Source: Sphingomonas jeddahensis
Lineage (GTDB): Bacteria; Pseudomonadota; Alphaproteobacteria; Sphingomonadales; Sphingomonadaceae
Direction of reading: 5' to 3'
Length of the DNA: 64,000 nt
Assembly (NCBI RefSeq): GCF_001981525.1
Contig: NZ_MPSB01000002.1
Coordinates: 62,001 to 126,000 of the forward strand
The position numbers and the translations under genes were made by a program. Positions 17,133-25,803 of the stretch are shown in pieces. The notes below the pieces were generated by a model. The model worked only from the letters and a program-made list of their open reading frames with translations. It was not told the DNA's origin and made no database searches. Within the stretch, counting starts at the first letter, position 1, and every line of letters begins with the position of its first letter.

Positions 17133-18244
17133 GGTCGGCGGCGCCGCTTCTCCTGGCGCAACCGTCCCGCTTCGCCGGTTGGCCGCGCCAGAGTGCGGTC
17201 GTGGCGCTGGCGGCGCTTGCGGCCCTGCTGCTCACGTCCTTGCTGGCGTTGGGCGTTCCCGATGCCGTGCACGCGCTGGGCGTGTCGCCGAGCGACCCGG
17301 GCGAGCAGACCGACCTCATCCTCTACGGCAGCATCGTCGATGGCATCCGGCACGGCGGCAATTACTATCTCGTCGCGGCGGATGCGCTGCGATCCGGTGA
17401 CTATCCGCTACAGCCGTTCGTTACCTTTCGCCTGCCGACTCTCGCCATGGTGCAGGCGATCCTGCCGCCCGTGGTGATCACCGGCTTGCTCTACGCGCTC
17501 GCCGCGGGCGTCGTGATCGCCTGGCTGGTTCGCCTGCGGCCGCTATTTGCCCGGCCGATCCCGCACATGATCGCGATGCTGCTGCTGCTCGGCGGATTGA
17601 TCGCCTTCACGCAGTCGCATCTTGCGCTCTTTCACGAGATTTGGGCCGGATTACTGATCGCCTTCAGCCTCGCAGCGAGGCGCCCCGGGCGCTGGATCGA
17701 GTCGGTCGCGCTTGGGCTGATGGCGATGCTGATCCGCGAAACCGCCGCATTGTACGTCGGCGTGATGTTCGTCCTCGCGCTGTTTGACGGATCACGGCGG
17801 GAGGCGGCGGGCTGGTTCGGCGCGACACTGGTGCTGGCGGTCGCGGTCGCCCTTCACGCCTCGGCCGTAGCGGGCGTGGTTCGCCCGTTCGATGCCGCCT
17901 CGCCCGGCTGGGCCGGGATGCTCGGCTTCGGCCTGTTCGTAAAGGCAATGACGCTCGCCACCGCGCTCACCCTGCTGCCGTCTGCGCTCGCGGCCCTGCT
18001 GACGGCGCTGGCGCTGTTCGGCTGGGCGGCATGCCGCGGCGGGTTTGCGCTTCGCGCATTCGCTACCTTGTGCGCTTATGCCGTGCTGATCGGCGTGTTC
18101 GGGCGCGCCGATACCTTTTACTGGGGCCTGCTCGTCGCGCCCCTGCTGCTCGTCGGCCTCGCATTCGTGCCCGACGCGATCCGCGATCTCACCCGCGCCG
18201 CGCTCGACAGGCGCCGCATCACCGTGACAAGAACCGCATCATGA
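17129..18244 (+). CDS. Multi-spanning inner-membrane protein of unknown function
   Basis: The 371-aa protein has about nine or ten hydrophobic segments (for example VVALAALAALLLTSLLALGV, VVITGLLYALAAGVVIAWLV, MIAMLLLLGGLIAFTQ). A periplasmic loop near the N-terminus contains DLILYGSIVDGIRHGGNYY, which resembles the first loop of GT-C type glycosyltransferase-like membrane proteins, but no family motif is decisive. GTG at 17129 overlaps the ubiB stop by 4 nt and is chosen for that coupling. It sits between ubiB and coaBC in a chain of 4-nt overlaps, so co-expression is certain on architectural grounds. Its function is not known to me. Confidence 0.75.
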   Translation: MRSAAPLLLAQPSRFAGWPRQSAVVALAALAALLLTSLLALGVPDAVHALGVSPSDPGEQTDLILYGSIVDGIRHGGNYYLVAADALRSGDYPLQPFVTFRLPTLAMVQAILPPVVITGLLYALAAGVVIAWLVRLRPLFARPIPHMIAMLLLLGGLIAFTQSHLALFHEIWAGLLIAFSLAARRPGRWIESVALGLMAMLIRETAALYVGVMFVLALFDGSRREAAGWFGATLVLAVAVALHASAVAGVVRPFDAASPGWAGMLGFGLFVKAMTLATALTLLPSALAALLTALALFGWAACRGGFALRAFATLCAYAVLIGVFGRADTFYWGLLVAPLLLVGLAFVPDAIRDLTRAALDRRRITVTRTAS

Positions 18245-19515
18245 GCCGCATCCTCCTCATCGTCGGCGGCGGCATCGCCGCCTACAAGGCGTGCGAGATC
18301 GTACGCCAGCTGCGCAAGGCCGGCCACGGCGTCCGCTGCGTGTTGACGGAGGGCGGCAGCCATTTCGTCACCGCCATGACGCTGGCCGCCCTGTCGGAGG
18401 AAGAGGTCCACACCACCTTGTGGGATCTCAAGGATGAAGCCGAGATGGGGCATATCCAGCTCAGTCGACAAGCCGATCTGGTCGTGGTCGCCCCCGCCAC
18501 CGCGGATCTGATGGCGCGCATGGCCGCCGGCCTCGCCAATGATCTCGCCACCACCCTCCTGCTCGCCACCGACAAGCCGGTGCTGGCCGCCCCGGCGATG
18601 AACGTGCGCATGTGGCTCCACCCCGCAACGCAGCGCAACGTCGCGCAGCTGCGCGCCGACGGCGTGACGGTGATGGAGCCGGACGAGGGCGCCATGGCGT
18701 GCGGCGAATACGGCCCCGGCCGCCTACCGGAGCCAGTAGCGATCGTGGCCAGGATCGAGAGCCTTCTCCCCTCCCGCTTGCGGGAGGGGTCGGGGGTGGG
18801 CCCATCCACGGGCACCATCGTCCAGCCAACAGCCCCACCCCTAACCCCTCCCGCAAGCGGGAGGGGGACGCTAGGCGGCAAACACATCCTCGTCACCGCC
18901 GGCCCGACGCACGAGCCGATCGACCCGGTGCGCTACATCGCCAACCGCTCCTCCGGCAAACAGGGCTTCGCCATTGCCGGCGCGCTCGCCGCGCTGGGCG
19001 CCCGCGTCTCGCTGATCGCCGGCCCTGTGACATTGGTGACCCCGCCGGGTGTCACCCGCGTCGATGTGGAGACCGCGCGCGAGATGGCAGCCGCGGTCGA
19101 TGCGGCGCTGCCCGCCGACGCCGCGGTGATGGTCGCCGCCGTGGCGGACTGGCGCGTCGAGGGAACCGCCGAACAGAAATTGAAGAAGGCAGCAGGCGGC
19201 ATCCCCGCCCTGCCCCTTGTCGAAAACCCCGACATCCTCGCCACGCTCGGTCACGGCAAGCGGCGCCCGTGCCTGGTCATCGGCTTCGCCGCCGAAACCG
19301 AGAACGTCATCGCGCATGCCACGGACAAGCTCGCGCGCAAGGGCGCGGACTGGATCGTCGCCAACGATGTGTCGGGTGACGTGATGGGCGGCGATGCGAA
19401 TACCGTCCATCTGGTCTCGGCAGACAAGGTCGAGACCTGGGATCATATGCCAAAGAACGATGTGGCCGCCCGGCTCGCCGCGCGCATCGCCTCGGCGCTG
19501 GAGAACATGCCGTGA
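18241..19515 (+). CDS. coaBC: Bifunctional PPCDC / phosphopantothenate-cysteine ligase with a repeat-encoded linker
   Basis: The 424-aa CoaBC makes 4'-phosphopantetheine from 4'-phosphopantothenate and cysteine in CoA synthesis. The CoaC flavoprotein domain (1-173) has [13 protein letters not shown], active-site His71 ([10 protein letters not shown]), PAMNVRMW and catalytic Cys154 ([11 protein letters not shown]). The CoaB ligase domain (about 213-424) has [24 protein letters not shown] residues, GFAAETEN and [11 protein letters not shown]. Residues about 176-210 between the domains come from an inverted pair of palindromic units (18766-18867) and read [12 protein letters not shown] and LTPPASGRG, as in the DUF559 protein. 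The frame is intact and both domains are complete, so the enzyme is probably active. It starts in an ATGA overlap and ends in a GTGA overlap with dut. Confidence 0.95.
   Translation: MSRILLIVGGGIAAYKACEIVRQLRKAGHGVRCVLTEGGSHFVTAMTLAALSEEEVHTTLWDLKDEAEMGHIQLSRQADLVVVAPATADLMARMAAGLANDLATTLLLATDKPVLAAPAMNVRMWLHPATQRNVAQLRADGVTVMEPDEGAMACGEYGPGRLPEPVAIVARIESLLPSRLREGSGVGPSTGTIVQPTAPPLTPPASGRGTLGGKHILVTAGPTHEPIDPVRYIANRSSGKQGFAIAGALAALGARVSLIAGPVTLVTPPGVTRVDVETAREMAAAVDAALPADAAVMVAAVADWRVEGTAEQKLKKAAGGIPALPLVENPDILATLGHGKRRPCLVIGFAAETENVIAHATDKLARKGADWIVANDVSGDVMGGDANTVHLVSADKVETWDHMPKNDVAARLAARIASALENMP
18766..18867. repeat. Inverted pair of palindromic units inserted in frame in coaBC
   Basis: The left unit (18766-18801) is identical to the unit at 15175-15210. 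The right unit (18832-18867) is its inverted copy with two base changes in the tail. About 30 nt separate them. Each unit is itself a hairpin, and the pair can also fold as one long hairpin. The length keeps the coaBC reading frame. Confidence 0.9.
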
Positions 19516-19949
19516 TTGCCATCCGTATCCTTCGCCTGCCGCATGGCGAGGGCCTGCCGCTGCCCGCTTATGCGACCGCTGGCGCCGCCGGCATGGATGT
19601 CGTCGCTGCCGAGGACGTAACGCTCGCCCCCGGCGGGCGCCATGCGGTGGCGACCGGTTTCGCGATGGCGATCCCTGAAGGTCACGAGGTGCAGGTTCGC
19701 CCGCGATCCGGCCTCGCCCTGAAACACGGCATCACGTGCTTGAACACGCCAGGGACCATCGACAGCGATTATCGCGGCGAGGTGAAGGTGATCCTGGCCA
19801 ATCTCGGCGACGTGCCGTTCGAGGTGCGGCGTGGCGAGCGCATCGCGCAATTGGTGCCCGCCCCGGTGTTGCGGGCGATGCTGGACGAGTGCGCGCAACT
19901 GGACGATACTGCCCGCGGCATTGGTGGATTCGGGTCAACGGGGCGGTGA
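19512..19949 (+). CDS. dut: dUTP diphosphatase
   Basis: The 145-aa trimeric dUTPase has its motifs in order: [13 protein letters not shown] (motif 1), [12 protein letters not shown] (2), [13 protein letters not shown] (3), [12 protein letters not shown] (4) and the C-terminal [10 protein letters not shown] (5). It hydrolyses dUTP to dUMP and pyrophosphate, keeping uracil out of DNA and supplying thymidylate synthesis. It starts with GTG in a 4-nt overlap with coaBC; the coaBC-dut pairing is widely conserved. Full length, with nothing unusual. Confidence 0.97.
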   Translation: MIAIRILRLPHGEGLPLPAYATAGAAGMDVVAAEDVTLAPGGRHAVATGFAMAIPEGHEVQVRPRSGLALKHGITCLNTPGTIDSDYRGEVKVILANLGDVPFEVRRGERIAQLVPAPVLRAMLDECAQLDDTARGIGGFGSTGR

Positions 19950-20386
19950 ACGGGCTGACCTTGATGCTGGCACTGGCGGTACAGGCGATCTCGCCGGTGC
20001 CGAATGCGGCCATGCATCAACCGGTCACGGCGCCAGCGGCAGGGTCCCATGCGGCCGTACTCATGCCGGCACTGCCGGAGGATTGGTCGGCGCTGCCTGA
20101 CCTTAAGTTGCGGCGGCGCCCCCTAAGAACCGAAGCGCTTTCCTCCTATGTTCGCGATGAAGTGCGATCGGGCCGCTGCGCCGCCACCGCCAACCACTTG
20201 CGGGTCGAGCTGGCGGTGCTTGTGGCCGCCAACGGGCAGTTGCGCCGCATTCGGCCGCAGGCGATCGGATGCCCGACGGTGGAGCAATATGCCTCGGGCG
20301 TGATGCTGCGCATGGCACGAAGCAACGTTGCCCCCTCGGGCGAGGATCGCTGGTTTCGGACACAGCTCGTTTTTCGATGGCAGTAA
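19946..20386 (+). CDS. Small secreted protein of unknown function
   Basis: The 146-aa ORF begins with GTG overlapping the dut stop by 4 nt. It has a hydrophobic signal-like start ([19 protein letters not shown]). The mature part has [34 protein letters not shown] and ends in [11 protein letters not shown]. The shape (AxG-type strand, long helix-like RSGRC segment, closing beta-strand) is reminiscent of TonB/TolA C-terminal-like periplasmic proteins, but I cannot assign a family. It overlaps the next gene by 10 nt, so it is part of the ubiE-to-E1 operon. Overlap coupling on both sides supports that it is a real gene. Confidence 0.65.
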   Translation: MNGLTLMLALAVQAISPVPNAAMHQPVTAPAAGSHAAVLMPALPEDWSALPDLKLRRRPLRTEALSSYVRDEVRSGRCAATANHLRVELAVLVAANGQLRRIRPQAIGCPTVEQYASGVMLRMARSNVAPSGEDRWFRTQLVFRWQ

Positions 20387-21147
20387 CGCTGAGTGAAGAG
20401 GAACGCGCCCGCTACGCCCGGCAGATCATCCTGAAGGAGATCGGCGGGGCCGGGCAGCGGCGGATCAAGCGCGCGACTGTCGCCATGATCGGCGCCGGCG
20501 GGATCGGGTCGCCGGCCGCGGCATATCTTGCGGGTGCCGGCGTCGGCCGGCTTGTCATCATCGACGACGATCGCGTCGACACGTCCAATCTTCAGCGCCA
20601 GATCCTGTTCGACACGGCCGATGTTGGTGGATCCAAGGCGCAGCGCGCCGCGGAAGCCGTGCGCCGCCGCAATCCGCATGTGGACGTGGTCGCCCTTGAT
20701 GATCGGATCACCGTCGCCAACGCAGCAACGCTGCTCGCCGGCGCTGACGTAGTGCTTGATGGTTGCGATAATTTCGCGACCCGGCTGATCGTCGCGGACG
20801 CCGCTTTGGCGCTGCGCCTTCCGCTCGTATCGGCGGCGGTGGGCCAGTTCGAAGGCCAGCTTGCCACGTATCGCGGGTGGGAATCGGACAAGCCCTGCTA
20901 TCGATGCCTTGTCGGCGCCGCGCCCGATCGCGACGAGGGGACCTGCGCGGAACAGGGCATTCTCGGCCCCGTCACCGGCATTCTGGGCAGCATGGCAGCG
21001 CTTGAGGCGATCCGTGCGGTCACGCCGTTCGGCGAGGATTCCGCAGGTCGGCTGACCCTCGTCGACCTGCTCGATCTTCGCTTCCGCACGATCCGCGTCG
21101 CCAAGGATCCCGCCTGCCCCGGCTGCCGCGCTGCCTCAGCCCAATAG
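20377..21147 (+). CDS. HesA/MoeB/ThiF-family E1-like adenylyltransferase
   Basis: The 256-aa protein has RYARQIILKEIGGAGQ at the N-terminus, the ATP-binding motif IGAGGIGSPAAAYLAGAG, DDDRVDTSNLQRQILF, DGCDNFATR and zinc-binding pairs CYRC and CPGC. These enzymes adenylate the C-terminal Gly-Gly of a sulfur-carrier protein (MoaD or ThiS) for molybdopterin or thiamin synthesis. There is no C-terminal rhodanese domain, and no moaD or thiS is nearby, so MoeB and ThiF cannot be told apart. It is the last gene of the overlapping run and converges on galU with a 12-nt overlap of coding ends. Confidence 0.9.
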   Translation: MAVTLSEEERARYARQIILKEIGGAGQRRIKRATVAMIGAGGIGSPAAAYLAGAGVGRLVIIDDDRVDTSNLQRQILFDTADVGGSKAQRAAEAVRRRNPHVDVVALDDRITVANAATLLAGADVVLDGCDNFATRLIVADAALALRLPLVSAAVGQFEGQLATYRGWESDKPCYRCLVGAAPDRDEGTCAEQGILGPVTGILGSMAALEAIRAVTPFGEDSAGRLTLVDLLDLRFRTIRVAKDPACPGCRAASAQ

Positions 21148-22008
21148 GCGCTTCGCAAAGGCGCGCACCGGCGGCCCCAGGTCCTCGCGTTCCAGCGCCA
21201 GCGCGAGGTTGGCCTGAATATAGCCGGCCTTGCCACCGCAATCGAAACGCTGCCCGTTGAAGGTATAGCCGTGGAACGGCTGCTTGCCGATCAGCTGCGC
21301 CATGGCGTCGGTCAGCTGGATCTCACCGCCAGCGCCAGTCACCGGATTATCGAGAATCTTCATTACTTCCGGCTGCAGGATGTAACGGCCCGGGGTCATC
21401 AGGTTGGACTTGGCGGTGCCTTTCGCGGGCTTTTCGATCACTTCCAGCACCTCCGTCAGCGGCCCATCGACCTCGCCCGGCGTGATAATCCCGTATTTGT
21501 CGGTTTCCTCCGGCGCGACTTCTAGCGCGCCGATCAGATTGCCGCCCACCTTGTGATAGGCTTCCACCATCTGCGCCAGGAAACCCGGCGTGCCCCACAT
21601 CAACTCGTCGGGCAGCAGCACCGCGAACGGCTCGTCGCCGACGATCTCGCGCGCGCACCACACCGCATGGCCAAGGCCAAGCGGCTCCTGCTGGCGAACG
21701 TACACCGGGGAACCCGGCTTCTGCCGGATGCCCTCGATCGCGGCGAGGCTCTTGCCGCGCGCCTGCATCGTCGTTTCCAGCTCATAGGAAATGTCGAAAT
21801 GGTCTTCCAGCGCGCTCTTGCCGCGGCCAGTGACGAAGATGATCTGTTCGATCCCTGCTTCCAACGCCTCTTCCACGGCATATTGGATCAGCGGCTTGTC
21901 GACCACCGTCAGCATTTCCTTCGGCATCGCCTTGGTCGCCGGAAGGAAGCGCGTGCCGAGCCCCGCGACGGGAAACACGGCTTTGCGCAACGGCTTGAAC
22001 GACGACAT
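21136..22008 (-). CDS. galU: UTP-glucose-1-phosphate uridylyltransferase
   Basis: The 290-aa protein has the nucleotidyltransferase start AVFPVAGLGTRFLPATKAMPKEM, DKPLIQYAVEEA, the QEPLGLGHAV motif and FAVLLPDE with the metal-binding Asp; EKP and GGEIQLTDA are also present. It makes UDP-glucose from glucose-1-phosphate and UTP, feeding exopolysaccharide, lipopolysaccharide and nucleotide-sugar pathways. It is divergent from wecB/wecC across 116 bp, so the polysaccharide-precursor genes share this intergenic region. Length is typical. Confidence 0.97.
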   Translation of the reverse strand: MSSFKPLRKAVFPVAGLGTRFLPATKAMPKEMLTVVDKPLIQYAVEEALEAGIEQIIFVTGRGKSALEDHFDISYELETTMQARGKSLAAIEGIRQKPGSPVYVRQQEPLGLGHAVWCAREIVGDEPFAVLLPDELMWGTPGFLAQMVEAYHKVGGNLIGALEVAPEETDKYGIITPGEVDGPLTEVLEVIEKPAKGTAKSNLMTPGRYILQPEVMKILDNPVTGAGGEIQLTDAMAQLIGKQPFHGYTFNGQRFDCGGKAGYIQANLALALEREDLGPPVRAFAKRLLG

Positions 22009-22124
22009 CGATGATTTCTCCCGTATTCACAGCGGGCTTACCGATGCGCCCTGCTGCGGCAAAGCGTGATTTCCCGCAAAAGCGTTTAGTTCGGCTTTAA
22101 TCGCCTCTTGCTATCGGGCGGATC

Positions 22125-23243
22125 ATGAAGACGTTGCTCATTTTCGGCACCCGACCCGAAGCGATCAAGCTGTTCCCCGTGGTGCGCGCATTGGAGACAA
22201 AGGCCGATCTGGAGGTCCGCACCTGCGTCACGGCGCAGCATCGCGGCTTGCTCGATCAGGTACTCGCCATCGCGGGGCTCGCACCCGACATCGACCTCGA
22301 TCTGATGGAGCCCGGGCAGACGCTCGATCGGCTCACCGCGCGGCTGTTGACCGGGATTGGCGACGTGCTCGACCGCGAACGACCCGATCGCGTGATCGTG
22401 CAAGGCGATACCGCCACCGCGATGAGCGGCGCGTTGGCGGCTTACTATCGCAAGATCCCGGTTGCCCATGTCGAGGCAGGACTGCGATCCGGCGATATCT
22501 ACCACCCCTGGCCGGAGGAAGTGAATCGCCGCATCGTTGCGCCGATTGCGGACCTTCATTTCGCCCCCACCCAGACTGCTGCCGATGCGCTGAAGCGCGA
22601 GAACGTGCACGCCGGCGTGCACGTCACCGGCAACACCGTGATCGACGCACTTCATTGGACGCGCGATCGGATCGCTGCCGAGCCGGCGCTGGCGGCGGGG
22701 CTGGACGCCATTGCCGATCAATTCGCCGGCAAGCGCATCGTGCTGGTCACCACCCACCGCCGGGAGAATTTCGGCGATGGCATGGCCGCGATCGCCCGTG
22801 CCATTGCGCGCATCAGCGCGCGCGACGACGTCGCCGTGCTGTTCCCGATGCATCCAAATCCCAACGTCGTGTCGGTAATGGATGAAATCCTCGGTCACCG
22901 GCGCAACGTCGCGCGTATCGAGCCGCTCGATTACCCGCATTTTATCCGTGCGCTCGGGCTTTGCGATCTCGCGCTCACCGATTCCGGCGGTGTGCAGGAA
23001 GAAGCGCCGGCGCTCGGCAAGCCCGTGCTGGTGATGCGCGACACCACGGAACGCCCCGAAGGTGTCGCTGCCGGCACCGCCAGGCTGATCGGCACGGACG
23101 AGGATCGCATCGTTTCCGAAGTCTTCACCCTTCTCGACGACAAGGCCGCTTATGCAGCCATGGCCCGCGCCCACAATCCGTTCGGCGACGGTCATGCAAG
23201 CGAACGGATCGCGGGGATCATAGCCGATGGTATCGGATCATGA
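22125..23243 (+). CDS. wecB: UDP-N-acetylglucosamine 2-epimerase (non-hydrolysing)
   Basis: The 372-aa GT-B fold epimerase starts MKTLLIFGTRPEAIKLFPVV and has TAQHRGLLDQVL, VQGDTATAMSGALAAYY, VAHVEAGLRSGD, PEEVNRRI, THRRENFG and the TDSGGVQEEAP and RDTTERPEG motifs. It converts UDP-GlcNAc to UDP-ManNAc. GGGCGGA lies ahead of the ATG. It is followed by wecC with a 17-nt overlap, which commits UDP-ManNAc to UDP-ManNAcA for surface polysaccharide. Confidence 0.96.
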   Translation: MKTLLIFGTRPEAIKLFPVVRALETKADLEVRTCVTAQHRGLLDQVLAIAGLAPDIDLDLMEPGQTLDRLTARLLTGIGDVLDRERPDRVIVQGDTATAMSGALAAYYRKIPVAHVEAGLRSGDIYHPWPEEVNRRIVAPIADLHFAPTQTAADALKRENVHAGVHVTGNTVIDALHWTRDRIAAEPALAAGLDAIADQFAGKRIVLVTTHRRENFGDGMAAIARAIARISARDDVAVLFPMHPNPNVVSVMDEILGHRRNVARIEPLDYPHFIRALGLCDLALTDSGGVQEEAPALGKPVLVMRDTTERPEGVAAGTARLIGTDEDRIVSEVFTLLDDKAAYAAMARAHNPFGDGHASERIAGIIADGIGS

Positions 23244-24519
23244 GCTGAAGGTTGTTGTTCTCGGCCTTGGTTATATCGGCCTGCCCACCGCCGCGGTGAT
23301 TGCTCGCACCGGCGCAACGGTTCTCGGCATCGATGTCGATGCGGCGGTGGTCGAGACGGTGAACTCCGGCCGGGTGCATATCGAGGAAGTCGATCTCGAC
23401 GGCCTCGTCTCGGGCGTGGTGGCGCGCGGCCATCTGCGCGCCTCCACCCAGATCGAGCCCGCAGACGTATTCGTGATCGCGGTCCCCACTCCGTTTGCGG
23501 ACGATCGCTCGCCGAACATCGGCTATGTGCTCAAGGCCGCGACCAGCATCGCTGCCGTGCTGAAGGCTGGCGATACGGTGATCCTCGAATCGACCTCGCC
23601 GGTCGGCACCACCGAGCAGGTTCGCGACTTGCTTGCCCGGCTTCGCCCGGACCTGCGTGCTCCGGGTCTCGGCGACGGCAGCGATTATGCCGTCGCTTAC
23701 TGCCCTGAACGCGTGCTCCCCGGCCGCATTCTCGTTGAGCTGATCGATAACGATCGCGTGATCGGCGGCATCACGCCGCGTTGCGCCCGCAAGGCACTGA
23801 CCTTTTACCGCCGCTTCGTGCGTGGGGCATGCGTCACCACCAACGCACGCGCGGCCGAAATGACAAAGCTGACGGAGAACGCCTTCCGCGACGTCAACAT
23901 CGCTTTCGCCAACGAGCTCAGCCTCGTGGCCGAGACGATGGGTGTCGACGTATGGGAAGTAATTCGGCTGGCTAATCGCCATCCGCGCGTCAACATTCTT
24001 CAGCCCGGCCCAGGCGTCGGCGGCCATTGCATTGCGGTCGATCCATGGTTCCTGGTGGCGGCCGATCCCGACAATACGCCGCTTATCCGCACTGCGCGGG
24101 AAGTGAATGACGGCAAGACCGATCGTGTCGTCGCGCGCGCAACGGCGTTGATCGAGGCAAACCCAGGGGTGCCGGTTGCGTGTCTCGGCCTCGCCTTCAA
24201 GGCGAACATCGACGACTTTCGCGAAAGCCCCGCGCTCAAGGTCGCGGCCGCGCTGGCGGATCGCTTCGGCAACCGCATCCGTATCGTCGAGCCTTATGCG
24301 GCAATTCTCCCCGATCGCCTCGCCTCAAGTGGGGCAACGCTGATCGACGTGGATACGGCTATCGAACGCTGCCCGGTGATGATCGTCCTGGTCGATCATG
24401 ACGTGTTCCGCTCGATCCCGCTGGAGGAGCGCGCCGACAAGCATGTGCTCGACACCCGCGGCATCTGGCCCGATCAGCCCGCCCTCCGCACGCCCCGCCC
24501 GTTGCGCATGGCGGTCTGA
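23227..24519 (+). CDS. wecC: UDP-N-acetyl-D-mannosamine dehydrogenase
   Basis: The 430-aa nucleotide-sugar dehydrogenase has the NAD motif VVVLGLGYIGLPTAAVIA, the substrate region KLTENAFRDVNIAFANEL, catalytic Cys in PGVGGHCIAVDPWF, and a third domain with CLGLAFKANIDDFRESP. The IAVDPWF form and its place behind wecB favour WecC (UDP-ManNAc to UDP-ManNAcA) over UDP-glucose dehydrogenase. It overlaps the end of wecB, consistent with translational coupling. Confidence 0.93.
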   Translation: MVSDHELKVVVLGLGYIGLPTAAVIARTGATVLGIDVDAAVVETVNSGRVHIEEVDLDGLVSGVVARGHLRASTQIEPADVFVIAVPTPFADDRSPNIGYVLKAATSIAAVLKAGDTVILESTSPVGTTEQVRDLLARLRPDLRAPGLGDGSDYAVAYCPERVLPGRILVELIDNDRVIGGITPRCARKALTFYRRFVRGACVTTNARAAEMTKLTENAFRDVNIAFANELSLVAETMGVDVWEVIRLANRHPRVNILQPGPGVGGHCIAVDPWFLVAADPDNTPLIRTAREVNDGKTDRVVARATALIEANPGVPVACLGLAFKANIDDFRESPALKVAAALADRFGNRIRIVEPYAAILPDRLASSGATLIDVDTAIERCPVMIVLVDHDVFRSIPLEERADKHVLDTRGIWPDQPALRTPRPLRMAV

Positions 24520-24591
24520 TCGGGTCACGCTTGTTGCAGGTGCGAGCAGGTTTGGGTACAGCGCGGCGTCTCCGTCTGCGATATATTGTTC

Positions 24592-25377
24592 ATGCTTTCG
24601 CGCCTCCTTCCGCGCCGCCGCCCACAACCGATCCAGGCCCAGCTCCCGCTGGGTCGGCGGATCTACGCGATCGGTGATATCCACGGCCGCCTGGATCTGT
24701 TGGATCAGCTGCTCGATCAAATAGCGGCCGACGACGCCGCGCGCGGCGCCGCCCAAACCGGTTTTATCTTCCTCGGCGACCTGGTCGACCGCGGCCCCGA
24801 TTCGGCGGGCGTGGTCGATCGTGTGCGCGATCTTTGTAAAAATCGCCCCGACGTCCGATGCCTCTGCGGCAACCACGAAGAGATTTTTCTAGGTTCCTAT
24901 GACGGCGACACCGATCTTCTCCGGTTGCTGCTGCGCGCCGGCGGTCATGAAACCTTGCTGAGCTATGGCATGGATGCCGACGAGATCGAACGCGCTACCA
25001 TCGGCGAACTGGCGGAGATGATGGTACGGGACATACCCGAACAGCCGATCACCTTTCTGCGTTCACTCCAAGATTACATCGTGGAAGGCGACTATTTGTT
25101 CGTTCATGCCGGCATCCGCCCCGGGCTACCCCTAGAGCAACAAAAATCACGCGATCTGCGGTGGATCCGTGACCCGTTCCTTGATCATACGGCGAATCAC
25201 GGCAAGTTTGTCGTTCATGGCCACACCATTTCCGAACGGGTCGATGAACGTGTTAACCGAATCGGAATAGATACCGGTGCTTATCGGACCGGCAGATTGA
25301 CTGCACTTGGCATGGAAGGGGGAGAGCGCTGGATCATCGACACTGTTGATGATAATAGAAGCTTGCCCGCCAGTTGA
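24592..25377 (+). CDS. Metallophosphoesterase, serine/threonine protein phosphatase type
   Basis: The 261-aa calcineurin-like phosphatase has the metal-site motifs GDIHGRLDLLDQLL, GDLVDRGPDS and CGNHEE, later FVHAGIRPG and VVHGHT, ending in IDTGAYRTGRLTAL. This is the PrpA/ApaH-like group that dephosphorylates proteins or diadenosine polyphosphates. ATG at 24592 is preferred to an in-frame TTG two codons earlier. It lies 72 bp behind wecC. In sphingomonads such phosphatases often sit near exopolysaccharide genes, but its target is unknown. Confidence 0.9.
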   Translation: MLSRLLPRRRPQPIQAQLPLGRRIYAIGDIHGRLDLLDQLLDQIAADDAARGAAQTGFIFLGDLVDRGPDSAGVVDRVRDLCKNRPDVRCLCGNHEEIFLGSYDGDTDLLRLLLRAGGHETLLSYGMDADEIERATIGELAEMMVRDIPEQPITFLRSLQDYIVEGDYLFVHAGIRPGLPLEQQKSRDLRWIRDPFLDHTANHGKFVVHGHTISERVDERVNRIGIDTGAYRTGRLTALGMEGGERWIIDTVDDNRSLPAS

Positions 25378-25509
25378 GTGCAAAACGCGGTAGAGTGTTG
25401 CATCGAAGCCAGACTACCCCGCTCTTTTGCCCGCCAGGGTTGTTATCCGAGTTGCGCTGGACTGCAATCTCTGCCAGATGGGCGTGACGAACAAAAAAGG
25501 GAGTTCGTA

Positions 25510-25752
25510 ATGAAGGTTCGTGGTTACCTCGCGGCTGTTGCCGCTGCTTCGCTGGCTGCGGCTCCCGCCGTTGCCGCTCCGACTTCGGCTTCGAGCCTGT
25601 CGGTTGCCAAGGCTGCTCGCGCTAGCACTTCGACCGCCAAGGCCGACAAGGCTGCTGGCGGCGGCGTGATCGTTGCCGTTCTGGCCGCTGCGGCGGTTAT
25701 CGCCGGCATCGTGATCATCGCTGATTCGGATGACGACGCCGACAGCAACTGA
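25510..25752 (+). CDS. Small exported single-span protein with acidic tail
   Basis: The 80-aa protein has a signal peptide (MKVRGYLAAVAAASLAAAPAVAAP), an Ala/Ser/Lys-rich linker, one hydrophobic helix (VIVAVLAAAAVIAGIVII) and an acidic end (DSDDDADSN). GGGAG precedes the ATG, and a textbook terminator follows 22 bp after the stop, so it is a genuine transcribed gene. I do not recognise the family. The 132-bp gap before it and its own terminator suggest it can be expressed separately from the polysaccharide genes. Confidence 0.75.
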   Translation: MKVRGYLAAVAAASLAAAPAVAAPTSASSLSVAKAARASTSTAKADKAAGGGVIVAVLAAAAVIAGIVIIADSDDDADSN

Positions 25753-25774
25753 GTTCTCGCTCAGGATGACAAGG

Positions 25775-25803
25775 AATAGCGGCCTTCGGGCCGCTATTTT
25801 TTT
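25775..25803 (+). terminator. Rho-independent terminator with UUCG loop
   Basis: A perfect 10-bp stem (AATAGCGGCC pairs with GGCCGCTATT) closes an exceptionally stable UUCG tetraloop and runs into TTTTT. It ends the transcript of the small exported protein. Confidence 0.95.
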
